DNA from: CAZJHX01 sp964545715
GTDB lineage: Bacteria; Myxococcota_A; UBA9042; GCA-2863065
Direction of reading: 5' to 3'
Assembly (NCBI GenBank): GCA_964545715.1
Contig: CAZJHX010000040.1
Coordinates: 1-64,000, forward strand
Length of the DNA: 64,000 nt
The translations under genes were made by a program, and so were the position numbers. The notes under the pieces were generated by a model. That model searched no databases and was not told where the DNA came from. It was given only the letters and a program-made list of their open reading frames with translations. This document shows, one piece after another, positions 17,151-26,615 of the stretch (its first letter is position 1; every line of letters starts with the position of its first letter).

Positions 17151-19745
17151 GTGGACCGGTCTATACGCGTTCTGGCGAGCCGCTCGGTCGCGGCGCTGAT
17201 GCTGATGGGCGTGATGATCGGCTCCGAGCTCGTGGTGCAGGATGCGGCGCGAACCAGCCGCGAGGCGGACACGGAGGTGCTGGACGCGGCGATGCACCAC
17301 CAGCTTCTGTTGCAGCGGGTCGGAATTGTCGCTCAGCGCCTGATCCAGGCGCCTGTGCACGAGCAGCAGGCCGTGCGCGAGACCCTCCGAGCGGTGTCCG
17401 AGGAGCTGATGTCGCGCCATCAGGCGCTGGTTCACAGCGAGGCGAAAGGGGCGCGTCACGAGTTGATACGGGAGCGTCTCCTGGAGCGGGCCGACCTGGA
17501 CGCCGCCCTCCACGCGTGCGTTGCGGAAGCCCAGCGCTCCTCGGGGGGTACGACCAGCGCTCTGCGTGCCGGGCAACTGATCTGGCTGGTCCGCGAGACC
17601 ACGACAGGCGCCTTGCCGGCCGCGGCGGAGGACCTGGTCTGGCGGCTTGAGCGCCACAACACCCGCGAGGCCGAGCGCGCCGACCTGGTGGGGCTGACGC
17701 TCAACGGCGCGGGCATGGGTGTGTTGCTGCTGATCGTGTTCTTTGTGCTCGGTCCCGCCGCGCGTCAGGCTCGTCGCACGCTGCGTCAGCGCAATCTGCT
17801 GCACGAGATCGCCTTTCTGGTCAGCGGCGACCATCCCATGGGATGGACTTTTCAGAAGGTGCTGGCTGACGTATGCAAGTACGCGGGCTGGACGACCTGG
17901 ACGGTCAACGTCCACAAAGGCGGTCCTTATCGGCCCAGCGTGACCGAGGAGTCGACGATGAGCACCCTGGACGGCGGCGGCGAGCACGAACGCCTGATGC
18001 GCATCGTCCAGTCCCTGCAGCTTCAGCCCGGCACGGGACTGCTGGGCGCAGCGCTGCACACCGGGCAGCGCAAGCTCATCACGCCGCTCGGCGACAGCCC
18101 GCCCTGGTGTGCGGTGGCCCGGCGGGCGGGGTTTGATGCGGCGTTGGCGATGCCGATCATGCTCCGCGGTGAGCTTCGCGCGGTGGTGCTGTTCTTTGCG
18201 GCGGAGATCCTGGAGCCGGATGAGTTGACCGATCGGCTGCTGACCGAGGTAGCCGCTCAGTTGAGCCACGTGTTGCAGCGGGAGGAGGCGCAAAAGGCCA
18301 ACGCCCACCTGGCGGCCATCGTCGAGTCGTCCGCGGACGCCGTGATCGGTCAGTCGTTGGACGGGGCGATCCTGTCCTGGAATCCGGGCGCGGAGCGGCT
18401 GTACGGCTATACCGCCGAGGAGGTGGTCGGCGGCCCGATCTTCTGCATCGTGCCCAAGGATAAGGAGCCCGAGACGCTGGACAGCCTGGCCCGGCTGGCG
18501 GCCGGTGAGCCGGTCACGACGGCGGAGACGGTGCGCACGCACAAGGACGGCAGCCGCATTCCGGTGTCGCTTGCGGCGTCGCCGATCGTGGGCGCAGGCG
18601 GTCAGATCATCGGCGCGTCGTCCATCGCGCGGGACGTCACGGAGCAGCGCCTCGCCGAGCTGCGGCTGGCTCGCTACCGCGCCGTGGTGAAGTCGTCGCG
18701 CGAGGCGATCCTGTCGACCACGCTGGACCGCGCCTTTGTCTCCTGCAATCCGTCCGCGCTCATGCTCGCGGGGTACACCGAGCCGGAGCTGATGAGCCGG
18801 CGATTGGAGGTGCTCTCGCCGGACGACCGCGCGAATGAAGCCGGCGAGCTGCTGGGGCGTGTCGGGCGCGGGCAGGTCATCGTGGACCATGAGACCATCT
18901 GGGCGCGAAAGGACGGCACGCCGGTCGAGGTGGCGCTGACGCTGTCGCCGATTCGAGACGCGGAGGGCGAGATCATCGCGGCGGCCGTACTGGCGCGCGA
19001 CATCACAGAGGCCAAACGTGGCGAGCGGCACTTGAAGCAGACCGCAGAGGGCCTCAAGCGGTCCAACGCCGAGCTCAAGAAGTTTGCGTATGTGGTGTCG
19101 CACGACCTGAAGGCGCCGATGCGCGCGATCGACAGCTTGTCGCGCTGGATCGAGGAGGATCTGGGCGACGTACTGCCCCAGGAGAGCCGCGATCACCTGC
19201 AGCTGATGCGCGGCCGCGTGGCGCGCATGGAGGGCCTGCTGAATGGGCTGCTGGAGTACTCACGCGTAGGCCGAATGTGGGCGGAGCCGCAGCGGGTCGG
19301 CGTGGCCAAGGTCATCACGGAGGTCCAGCAGCTGCTGTCGCCGCCCGAGGGTTTCAAGATCGTGGCAGGCACGCCGATGCCGTGGCTGGAGACGATTCAC
19401 GCGCCGTTTCGGCAGGTGCTGCTGAACCTGATCGGCAACGCGATCAAGCATCATGATCGCGACGAGGGGACGATCACCGTCACGTGCGAGGAGTTGGAAG
19501 ACGTGTACGCGTTCACCGTGGCCGATGACGGCCCGGGCATCGCGCCGAAGTACCATGAGAAGGTGTTTGAGATCTTCCAGACGCTGAAGCCGCGCGACGA
19601 GGTCGAGGCGACCGGCATGGGCCTGGCCATCGTGGCTAAGGTGATCGAGACGTTTGGGGGTATGATCACGATCGCGTCCGAGGGCTGGGGCACGTCGTTT
19701 CGTTTCACCTGGCCCAAGGAGTTCACTCGGGAGACCGCCTCATGA
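17151..19745 (+). CDS. Sensor histidine kinase with GAF and two PAS domains
   Basis: GTG at 17151 has GGAG 6 bases upstream. The order in the 864-residue protein is: TM1 (~10-28), a periplasmic helical sensor region, TM2 (~183-200), GAF-like domain (~225-380), PAS (~386-500, with WNPGAERLYGYTAEE), PAS (~510-620), HisKA with FAYVVSHDLKAPMRAI (His651), then HATPase with N box NLIGNAIKHH, G1 box DDGPGI and G2 box GMGLAI. The DHp and ATPase sequence resembles phytochrome-type kinases that pair with Rcp1-type receivers. The next gene encodes such a receiver and overlaps as ATGA. Confidence 0.92.
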   Translation: MDRSIRVLASRSVAALMLMGVMIGSELVVQDAARTSREADTEVLDAAMHHQLLLQRVGIVAQRLIQAPVHEQQAVRETLRAVSEELMSRHQALVHSEAKGARHELIRERLLERADLDAALHACVAEAQRSSGGTTSALRAGQLIWLVRETTTGALPAAAEDLVWRLERHNTREAERADLVGLTLNGAGMGVLLLIVFFVLGPAARQARRTLRQRNLLHEIAFLVSGDHPMGWTFQKVLADVCKYAGWTTWTVNVHKGGPYRPSVTEESTMSTLDGGGEHERLMRIVQSLQLQPGTGLLGAALHTGQRKLITPLGDSPPWCAVARRAGFDAALAMPIMLRGELRAVVLFFAAEILEPDELTDRLLTEVAAQLSHVLQREEAQKANAHLAAIVESSADAVIGQSLDGAILSWNPGAERLYGYTAEEVVGGPIFCIVPKDKEPETLDSLARLAAGEPVTTAETVRTHKDGSRIPVSLAASPIVGAGGQIIGASSIARDVTEQRLAELRLARYRAVVKSSREAILSTTLDRAFVSCNPSALMLAGYTEPELMSRRLEVLSPDDRANEAGELLGRVGRGQVIVDHETIWARKDGTPVEVALTLSPIRDAEGEIIAAAVLARDITEAKRGERHLKQTAEGLKRSNAELKKFAYVVSHDLKAPMRAIDSLSRWIEEDLGDVLPQESRDHLQLMRGRVARMEGLLNGLLEYSRVGRMWAEPQRVGVAKVITEVQQLLSPPEGFKIVAGTPMPWLETIHAPFRQVLLNLIGNAIKHHDRDEGTITVTCEELEDVYAFTVADDGPGIAPKYHEKVFEIFQTLKPRDEVEATGMGLAIVAKVIETFGGMITIASEGWGTSFRFTWPKEFTRETAS

Positions 19746-20164
19746 TGGGCAACACGGTTCACATCCTGCTGGTCGAAGACGATCTCGTGGATGTCATGGC
19801 GGTGAAGCGCGCCTTTCGCCGAAAGAAGATCGGCAACCCGATCCACGTCGCCACGGACGGCCTGGAGGCGCTGGAGCGCCTGCGAGCGACGGACGAGACG
19901 GCGATCCCCCGGCCCTATCTGCTCCTGGTCGACCTCAACATGCCACGCATGAACGGCTTGGAGTTCATCGCCGCGCTGCGCGCCGACCCGGAGCTCGCCG
20001 CCTCCGTCGTCTATGTGCTCACCACGTCTGAGGCCGAGGAGGATCGCGAGGCGGCCAAGCGCCTGGGAGTGGCCGGCTACGGGGTCAAGTCCGAGATCGG
20101 CGAGGACTTCCTGCGGGTCCTGAGCGAAGTGCCGCATCTGTGGCGAATCGTGGAGTTCACCTAG
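19742..20164 (+). CDS. Single-domain response regulator, Rcp1-like
   Basis: A 140-residue stand-alone receiver domain. The acidic pocket is VEDD near residue 12. The phospho-acceptor Asp is in LLVDLNMPRMNG. The conserved Thr is in VLTTS, and the Lys is in YGVKSEIGEDF. There is no output domain, as in Rcp1/CheY-like partners of phytochrome-type kinases. The start overlaps the stop of the kinase gene (ATGA), so the two are very likely a cognate pair signalling by protein contact or a downstream phosphotransfer. Confidence 0.92.
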   Translation: MMGNTVHILLVEDDLVDVMAVKRAFRRKKIGNPIHVATDGLEALERLRATDETAIPRPYLLLVDLNMPRMNGLEFIAALRADPELAASVVYVLTTSEAEEDREAAKRLGVAGYGVKSEIGEDFLRVLSEVPHLWRIVEFT

Positions 20165-20181
20165 ATTCCAGCAGTCCTCGG

Positions 20182-21498
20182 CTAACGGCCGATGGCGTGA
20201 TCCAGCTCGGCGCGGGCGATGTGGTAGGCGAGCAGCGCGTCGTAGTAGCCCTTTTTCGCCGCGACGTAAGCCCCGACCCCCTCCAGCAGATCCTTGGCTT
20301 CGCCAGTGCCGGATTTGAAGGCCAGGCCCGAGAACGCCATCCACTTGCGGGTAGCGCGCACGCCCTTGTTTGAGAGCTTGGTGAGCTTGCGCTGGCGCAC
20401 CACCTCGTCATAGGCCTTGCGCACCTGCAGCGGGATGCCGGTGCGGGCAAAGCGCCGCAGCGCCCGGACCTGATCACGAAGCGCTCGGGCCTCTTTGGCT
20501 TTGGCAACTGACATGCCGGCGTCGATATCGAACTTCAACCCGACCGCGATACCGCCCGAGAGGTCGTTGAACTGGTCGTTGTGATAGGGATTTTTGGAGT
20601 CGTCCCGGGTCGGGGCCCAGTCGAAGTCGATGGTGCCGGCCAGAAACAGGACCGGCGCGTTGGCCAGCTTCTCGGCCGACTCCAGGGCGATCGCGGCTTT
20701 CTCGCCCTGCTTCAGCTGGGCCCACTCGGGTCGGCCCTCGGCCGCGCGGCGCATCAGGTCGGTCAAGTCCAGCTTTTCGGCGGGGCGCGGCAGCTTGGGT
20801 AGCTTTTTGGCGGCCAGGGCCAGCGGCTGATCCGCGGACATGCCCATCGTGTGCTTCAGCGCAGCCAGCGCCAGCGCCGCGCCGTCGACCGCCTGGTGCC
20901 GAACTTTGGCGACCTCGGTCTGGGCGAACTCCAGGCGCATCAGGTCGGCCTTGCTGACCTTGCCGGTCTTGTTGTCGTACTCCTCCTGGGCCTTCTCCCG
21001 CGCCTCATTGACGATCTTGGAGACGTTCGCGATGGTGGGCAGCACGCTCTTGGCCATCAGGTGCGCGTAGAAGAGCCGCTTGACCTCCAACCCGACGAAG
21101 TTCTCGACCTGCCGGACCCGGGCCTGCTCCACCGCAGCGCGGGCAGCGGCGGCGCGCTTGCCGGCGGAGACGCGGCCAAACGTGTACAGCGGCTGAGCCA
21201 GCACCGCCTCGATGTGTGTATAGGGGCCCCAGGCGTTAAAGGAGTAGTCGCGCTCTACGTCCTTTTCGAGCGCGCTGCCGCGGACCGTGTTGATCGGCGC
21301 GATGTACATCATGCCGCTGAGCTTGGGATAAAAGACCGACTGCACCTGGGCCAGCCGGGCTTTGTACTGGGCCACCTTGGCTTCGGCTTCAGCGATCTCA
21401 GCGTTGGAGGTGCGAGCGATCCGCACGCAGTCGGCCAACGTGCGCGGGGGCGCGTCGGCGGGGAACGCCAGCGCCAGCGCCAGGAGCAATCCCGTCAA
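20182..21498 (-). CDS. TolC-family outer membrane protein
   Basis: A 438-residue protein with a signal peptide (MTGLLLALALAFPADA) and the long amphipathic helices of the outer membrane efflux family (TLADCVRIARTSNAEIAEAEAKVA at the N-terminus; ALRDQVRALRRF near the end). Beta-strand regions with PLYTFGRVSAGK, a typical TolC strand-helix join, are visible. It ends a five-gene minus-strand unit and overlaps the MlaC-like gene as ATGA. The partner is probably the HpnN-like exporter rather than the metal pump, which has its own factor. Confidence 0.82.
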   Translation of the reverse strand: MTGLLLALALAFPADAPPRTLADCVRIARTSNAEIAEAEAKVAQYKARLAQVQSVFYPKLSGMMYIAPINTVRGSALEKDVERDYSFNAWGPYTHIEAVLAQPLYTFGRVSAGKRAAAARAAVEQARVRQVENFVGLEVKRLFYAHLMAKSVLPTIANVSKIVNEAREKAQEEYDNKTGKVSKADLMRLEFAQTEVAKVRHQAVDGAALALAALKHTMGMSADQPLALAAKKLPKLPRPAEKLDLTDLMRRAAEGRPEWAQLKQGEKAAIALESAEKLANAPVLFLAGTIDFDWAPTRDDSKNPYHNDQFNDLSGGIAVGLKFDIDAGMSVAKAKEARALRDQVRALRRFARTGIPLQVRKAYDEVVRQRKLTKLSNKGVRATRKWMAFSGLAFKSGTGEAKDLLEGVGAYVAAKKGYYDALLAYHIARAELDHAIGR

Positions 21499-22097
21499 TC
21501 AACCGCCCCGCGCTCGCGCGTCACCTTGGCAATGCGCTCTTTCAGCAGCTTGATCAGGCCGTCCACACCGCGCTTGGTGATGAGGCGACCGAACTGGTTG
21601 CTGTAGTCGCCCATCAGCGAGTCGCCGTCGAACAGCACATCGTAGACCCGTAGCGCACCACCCCCGCGGTGGAAACGAAAGGTCACCGCAAGCTCCACAT
21701 CGTCCTCTTCCAGCAGCGTGTCGAGGACGACATCATTGCCTTTGCCGGCCCTTACGGAGGTCTTGGCCTTGCGCAGAAAATCGCCCGAGTCGGGATAGCC
21801 GATGATGCGGATCAGCGTGCGGAAATGGGTCTTGAACTCCGCCAGCTGGGCCGCGTTGAGCTTGGACTGGTGCGCCTTGATGGCGTCGGACGTCATCCGG
21901 TCAAAGTCAAAGAAGCCGTCCAGCGCTTTGTACGCCGCGCTGTTGGCCGCGACGTCCGCCGGGGACAGCTTCTTGCCCTCGGGCGCCTTCTTGACCGCCT
22001 TGAACGCGGCCACGAGCGCATTGGTCCGGTCCGCCGCGGTCTGACCAGCGGCGGGGACGGCAACGGCTATGGCAACAATCATCAGGACGTACTTCAT
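21495..22097 (-). CDS. MlaC/Ttg2D/HpnM-like periplasmic lipid-binding protein
   Basis: A 200-residue exported protein (signal peptide ending PAAGQT). The size and pattern are those of the MlaC (toluene tolerance Ttg2) family: FFDFDRMTSDAIKAH, then AEFKTHFRTLI, then repeated beta strands (VELAVTFRFHRGG, LRVYDVLFDGDSLMGDYSNQF) and a C-terminal GLIKLLKERI. MlaC proteins carry phospholipid across the periplasm. HpnM, found next to HpnN, is the hopanoid-linked member. It overlaps its neighbours on both sides by 4 bases. Confidence 0.85.
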   Translation of the reverse strand: MKYVLMIVAIAVAVPAAGQTAADRTNALVAAFKAVKKAPEGKKLSPADVAANSAAYKALDGFFDFDRMTSDAIKAHQSKLNAAQLAEFKTHFRTLIRIIGYPDSGDFLRKAKTSVRAGKGNDVVLDTLLEEDDVELAVTFRFHRGGGALRVYDVLFDGDSLMGDYSNQFGRLITKRGVDGLIKLLKERIAKVTRERGAVD

Positions 22098-24460
22098 GCG
22101 GTGCTCCTTGCGAGGCTCAGTGTACCGATCAGCGCCGGGAGCGCCACCAGGCAGGCCAGTAGGTTGGCCGTGATCCCGAGCAGCATCACCTGCCCGACCG
22201 AATTAAGTCCGGGGTGGTCCGCGAGCAGCAGCGTCCCAAACCCGAGCGCCGTTGTCAGTAGCGCCCCACAGATGGCGCGGCCCGTCTCATCGACGACGTC
22301 ACTCAATGCCGCGCCATCGCGTACCCGGGTGACGATGTGAACGCCGCCGTCCACGGCCACCCCGAACAACACTGGGACGAAGATAACGTTGAGGTAATTT
22401 ATTTTTACGTCAGCCCAGGGCATCAGAGCCACCATCGAAAGCAGCGTGATCGAGGCCGGAACCAGGCACAGAAGCGTGTCCGAGAAGCTGCGCAGCAAGA
22501 CGAACAGCACCAGCAGGACCAGGATCCCGGTCAGCGACAGGATGGGGGTGATCTCCGACAGCAGCTGCCCCAGCACATCGGCCATCACCATGGCCTCCCC
22601 GGCCGCGGACACCGTCGCGTCGCCGCCAACTGGGATTCGGGTGACCTCGTCCTTGAGATCCAGCACCAGCTTGCCATCGCGGGTGTCGATGGCCGGAAAC
22701 GCCAACACCTGACCGCGCTCGCCAGCGCCCTCCTCGACCTCGTAGCCGCGGCGAATCTCCAGCGGGAAGTCGTGACGTGTAAAGGGCTGTGTCTTCACCA
22801 TGCGCTTCATGTCCGCCAGGTACGCCTTGTGCTCCTGGGGCACCCACTTGTCTTTCACCTTTTTCAGGGTGCGGGCGATGCGCTTGATCACCACCTGCTT
22901 GGCCTCCTGGTTTTTGGGAACCAGGTCCAGGGCTGAGCCGACGCGGCGCAGGGTGCTCTTCTCGCCGCGCTCCTGCATGCGCGCCTTCAGCTCGTCCACG
23001 ACCCGCGCTTCGGCGGCGTGGTCCTCCGTCAAGACGACCAGGGGCATCTCCGAGAAGCCAAGCAGCGCGTTGGCCTGCGGATCCATCAAAAACGCGGGCA
23101 GGCTTCCGGCCTCCAGGGACCTGAAGTCGTAGTCGAAGCCGGCGTCGTTCGCGCCCGTGGAGAGCAGCGCAAAGCCCACCACAAACACGACCAGCAGCCT
23201 CTTGCTCCAGCGCTCCACGCGCGATGCATACGGCGATTTCGACTCGGCATCGACCCGCCGGGCGTGCCAGCCGAACCGCTCCCCCGCGCCGATCAGCGCC
23301 GGCATCACAGTGGTGTAGGACAGGACCGCCAGCGCCATGCCGATGGCCGCCACGATGCCGAACTCGTGAAAGGCACGAAACTCGGACAGCCCGACCGACC
23401 CGAAGGCGGCCAGCGTCGTGAGCGCGGCGATGGTGACGGCGCGCCCGGTCTCCCCAAAGGCCCGCCGCACGTCTCGCTCGGCCTCGTACCGGCCCAGCAG
23501 GTGGATGCCGTGATCGATGCCGAGCCCCAGAAGAATGGCGCCCACCAGGCCGGTCAGGATGTTGAGCTGCTCGAAGACCAGCGCCGCGATACCGATGGTC
23601 CAGGCCAGCGCCAGCAGCAGCGGCGCGATGATCAACCAGACAGCGGCGAGACGGCGAAAGTGGAAGGCGATGTAGAAGATCATCAGCGCCAGCGCCAGCA
23701 CGCTTGCCAGCTCCAGGTCGGCGGTAACCTGAGTCTGCTGATCAGGCCACTTCTTGTACCGCCCAGTCAGCCCGGTCGTGATCCCCTCCGGCGTCCCAGC
23801 GTCCAACACCGCCTGCACGTCGTCGACCAGCTTGCGGGCAAACGCCAGGTCCGACCCCATGCCGTGCGGCTTCACGAGCACGGCGATTCGCGCGATGTGC
23901 GGGTCGATGTAGTACTCGTCCACGGGCGCGTCGTCGCTGCGGCGGTCCTCGTACTTGCCGCGCAGATCGTCAAAGTCCAGCGGAGGCGGCTCCTCGTCCT
24001 CCTCCAGATCGATGTACATGGGGTTGCGCTTGCGCTTCTCGTACTTGACCCGCTTGCGCAGGCGCTGATGCGCGCTCCTCAGATCCTCGACGTCTACAAA
24101 GTACAGCGCGCGGTCCTTGAACCACTGAACCGGCCGCTTGTGCTCGACGTACCGCACCTGCTCCAGCGCATCCAACCTGGGCGCGATAGCGTCCGCAAAG
24201 CGCTTGAGCGCCTCGGGATCGTCAGCCTCCGCCAGGACGATCAGGTAGCCGAGGCCGCCGAAGCGCCGCTCCAACGCAGCCAGGTTCTCGATGCTGTCAA
24301 AGCGCTCGGGCAACAGCGCCGTCAGCTCGGCGTCCAGCTCCAGAGAGCGCATGGGGATCCCCAGCAGCGCGGTGATGACCACGGCGATGCCCAGCGTGGC
24401 CCATGGACGCGCGTGTGCGGCGCCGGCCAACGCGGCCATCGCTCTGGTGAGTCCCAACAC
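22094..24460 (-). CDS. RND/MMPL-type lipid exporter, HpnN-like
   Basis: A 788-residue inner-membrane protein with the two-fold RND layout: TM1, periplasmic domain (to ~residue 250), five TMs, soluble linker, second TM1 (LLVVFVVGFALLSTG), second periplasmic domain, then five more TMs. The motif GLGIDHGIHLLGRYE in the first half and the matching GVAVDGGVHIVTR in the second are typical of the MMPL/HpnN branch. HpnN proteins move hopanoids, and perhaps other lipids, to the outer membrane. The downstream MlaC/HpnM-like gene overlaps. No hopanoid synthesis gene lies in the window, so the lipid is unknown. Confidence 0.85.
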   Translation of the reverse strand: MLGLTRAMAALAGAAHARPWATLGIAVVITALLGIPMRSLELDAELTALLPERFDSIENLAALERRFGGLGYLIVLAEADDPEALKRFADAIAPRLDALEQVRYVEHKRPVQWFKDRALYFVDVEDLRSAHQRLRKRVKYEKRKRNPMYIDLEEDEEPPPLDFDDLRGKYEDRRSDDAPVDEYYIDPHIARIAVLVKPHGMGSDLAFARKLVDDVQAVLDAGTPEGITTGLTGRYKKWPDQQTQVTADLELASVLALALMIFYIAFHFRRLAAVWLIIAPLLLALAWTIGIAALVFEQLNILTGLVGAILLGLGIDHGIHLLGRYEAERDVRRAFGETGRAVTIAALTTLAAFGSVGLSEFRAFHEFGIVAAIGMALAVLSYTTVMPALIGAGERFGWHARRVDAESKSPYASRVERWSKRLLVVFVVGFALLSTGANDAGFDYDFRSLEAGSLPAFLMDPQANALLGFSEMPLVVLTEDHAAEARVVDELKARMQERGEKSTLRRVGSALDLVPKNQEAKQVVIKRIARTLKKVKDKWVPQEHKAYLADMKRMVKTQPFTRHDFPLEIRRGYEVEEGAGERGQVLAFPAIDTRDGKLVLDLKDEVTRIPVGGDATVSAAGEAMVMADVLGQLLSEITPILSLTGILVLLVLFVLLRSFSDTLLCLVPASITLLSMVALMPWADVKINYLNVIFVPVLFGVAVDGGVHIVTRVRDGAALSDVVDETGRAICGALLTTALGFGTLLLADHPGLNSVGQVMLLGITANLLACLVALPALIGTLSLARSTA

Positions 24461-24473
24461 CCGGCGGACACTA

Positions 24474-26615
24474 CTATTGCACGTTGAGGGTGTCCACGCC
24501 GCAGGTCACGGTGCCCGAGAAGAGCGGGGCGTGACGCTCGCAGTAGTCCTTGAAGCTGGTCCCGGGCACCACAAGACCATCCGGCGTGGCGGCCGGCAGG
24601 TCGGGTCCGGGGTTGCCCAGCAGCTGAAACTGTGGCGTGGCCGTCAGCAGGCCGCAAATCCGTCGCAGCCCGGCCTCATCGCTGTCCGCGAGCGGCTCGG
24701 ACAGCGCCTTCTCCGCCAACGCCTCCAGCACCACGGGCTCGGCTGCCGCCAGCGACGGATCGCCCAGCAGCCGGTCTTTGAGCGCCCGCACCGCCGCCTC
24801 CAGTGTGCCGCCCTGCCCTGCGTCCATGATCCGGTCGATGAAGTCACCGCTTCCGGGCGCCTCCCACGTCGGCCAGACCGAGAGGTCGATCAGCGTAGGG
24901 TCCCCGGTCTCGCACGTGTCGTCGCACCAGGTCTCCCACGCCAGATCGCAGCAGCGCGCATCCCAGTCACACGCCGCATCCTTGTTGTTGCACAGCTCGC
25001 ACGTGGTCGCCGCCGTGCCTTCGTCCGCCGGCGCATCCAGGATCGGCCGCAGCGGACATTGGGGATCCGTGTCCGGATCCGCGCAGACCCCAATCGACGC
25101 CTCCCACGACAGCGCGCTCTGAAAGCTGGTGCCCCTGAAGCCCGAGTCGCCGTTGGCCAGAAACACCCCGATCTCGCGCTGCAGGCGCGCCGCCGGCTCC
25201 AGGTAGTACATCAGGTACTCGGGCAGCGCCGCCCACTCCATGGCGCCGTACGCCGAGCGTAGCAACACGCGCGCGGGCGCACGAAAGATCGTATGACCAA
25301 ACTCGTTTCGGCGATGCTCCATGACCGGCACATCGTCTTGAAAGAAGGGGTCATAAAGCGCCGGATAGGGCTGTGGATCGCCACCCTGCGACGGGAGCGC
25401 CCCGTTGAACAGCGGGTCGGTGGTCACGGCCACCAGAAGGTCGACCAGCGAGTACCCGGCGCGCACAAACGTATCGGTCATCGCCTTCAGCTTGTCGCGC
25501 TGCGCCGGATGGCGCGGAAAGCGGTGAGGTGCCTGCAGCCGACTGGCGTACGCGGTCTCCCAGACGGTCTGCACCGTCGCCATCGACACCATGTAGGCAA
25601 AGGTCTTCGGCCCGTCGTCGCAGACCGCGCTCAGGTCGCTTGCGCGCAGCGACTCAAAGCCGGCCGCCAGGTGGTCCACCAGATCCCAGATCGACCCCAG
25701 CGCCCCGGTGTTTTGGATGAAGTGGCCCTCGAACTCCTCATAGTCGTCCGCCCGGATCTTGTCGCGCTCCAGATACTCGCCGCACTCGGCATCCCAGCCC
25801 CAGGGCCTCACCGCGCCGGCCAGCTCGCCGGTCAGGTCTTCGTCGTCGTCGTTGGTGTAGCGATAGCCCGCGAGCACGCCCTTGCGGCGAAAGAAGCTCG
25901 TCAGCTGCATGATGTCGACGCCCAGGCTGCTGCCGAAGACCGCCTCTTCAAAGAGGCAGTCGATCTGAAACGTCGTCTCCTTGGTGACCGAGGACGCCGA
26001 GTTGTGGCACTCCAGGCACGACATGCGGCGGTCCAGGTAGTGCGTCATGAAGCTCTGGGCCCGGCTGCGACGCTGAGACACGGACGCCAACAGGTGCATA
26101 TCGTCCAGCGCTCGGGTCAGCTGAGCCGGCAGGTTGGCCACATAGAGCGCCGACAGGTCGTCCAGCACCAGCGCCGAGTGCAGCAGATCCCGCATGGTCC
26201 AGGGCGTGTCGTAGGGCGCGCCGAACGGGCCGTTGTCCATCACGTGCTCGGCCAGCTGAACCTGGATCTCGGGTGCCGCGGACCGGCCGTAGCAGCCCGC
26301 GTTGGCCCGAAACTGCAGCCGGTGCACGGCCAGCGCGTCCTTGAGCACCTGCTCCCAGTGCGCACGATACTCTTCGCTGTTCGCCATCGCGCGCACCAGC
26401 GCCTCGCGTCCGCCCTGCTGCGCCATCTGGGTAAGCACCGCCGTCTCGCGCGCCGACAGCGTCCGGCGTCCCCACATCAGCGGGATCACGCGCTTCACGA
26501 ACGCCTCGTCGCCCGCGTCCAGTGGTCCGGTGGGAGCGCTGCTCGGCGTGGGCACGTCTGAGTCGCTGCACGCGATCACCAGCGACAGCGCGACAATAGC
26601 CAACCGCCGCATCAC
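24474..26615 (-). CDS. Cys-rich lipoprotein with CXXCH motif, partner of DUF1501 protein
   Basis: A 713-residue lipoprotein (Cys16). The first third has a helical region with VIPLMWGRRTLSARE and EYRAHWEQ, reminiscent of the PSCyt2/DUF1549-type proteins that often pair with DUF1501. A single heme-c-like CLECH motif sits at residues 200-204. Near residue 530 is a Cys cluster (CDWDARCCDLAWETWCDD) resembling short extracellular Cys modules found in Myxococcota secreted proteins. The gene overlaps the DUF1501 gene as ATGA and lies 13 bp upstream of the HpnN-like exporter. The function is unknown. Confidence 0.7.
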   Translation of the reverse strand: MMRRLAIVALSLVIACSDSDVPTPSSAPTGPLDAGDEAFVKRVIPLMWGRRTLSARETAVLTQMAQQGGREALVRAMANSEEYRAHWEQVLKDALAVHRLQFRANAGCYGRSAAPEIQVQLAEHVMDNGPFGAPYDTPWTMRDLLHSALVLDDLSALYVANLPAQLTRALDDMHLLASVSQRRSRAQSFMTHYLDRRMSCLECHNSASSVTKETTFQIDCLFEEAVFGSSLGVDIMQLTSFFRRKGVLAGYRYTNDDDEDLTGELAGAVRPWGWDAECGEYLERDKIRADDYEEFEGHFIQNTGALGSIWDLVDHLAAGFESLRASDLSAVCDDGPKTFAYMVSMATVQTVWETAYASRLQAPHRFPRHPAQRDKLKAMTDTFVRAGYSLVDLLVAVTTDPLFNGALPSQGGDPQPYPALYDPFFQDDVPVMEHRRNEFGHTIFRAPARVLLRSAYGAMEWAALPEYLMYYLEPAARLQREIGVFLANGDSGFRGTSFQSALSWEASIGVCADPDTDPQCPLRPILDAPADEGTAATTCELCNNKDAACDWDARCCDLAWETWCDDTCETGDPTLIDLSVWPTWEAPGSGDFIDRIMDAGQGGTLEAAVRALKDRLLGDPSLAAAEPVVLEALAEKALSEPLADSDEAGLRRICGLLTATPQFQLLGNPGPDLPAATPDGLVVPGTSFKDYCERHAPLFSGTVTCGVDTLNVQ

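Noticed and set aside
16542..19196. An 884-residue minus-strand open frame opposite the histidine kinase
   Set aside because: The plus strand holds a complete kinase with all boxes; the minus product is Arg/His/Gln-rich without any domain.
24461..24473. Promoter between the CXXCH lipoprotein and the HpnN-like exporter
   Set aside because: Only 13 bp separate the genes, with no room for a promoter of its own.
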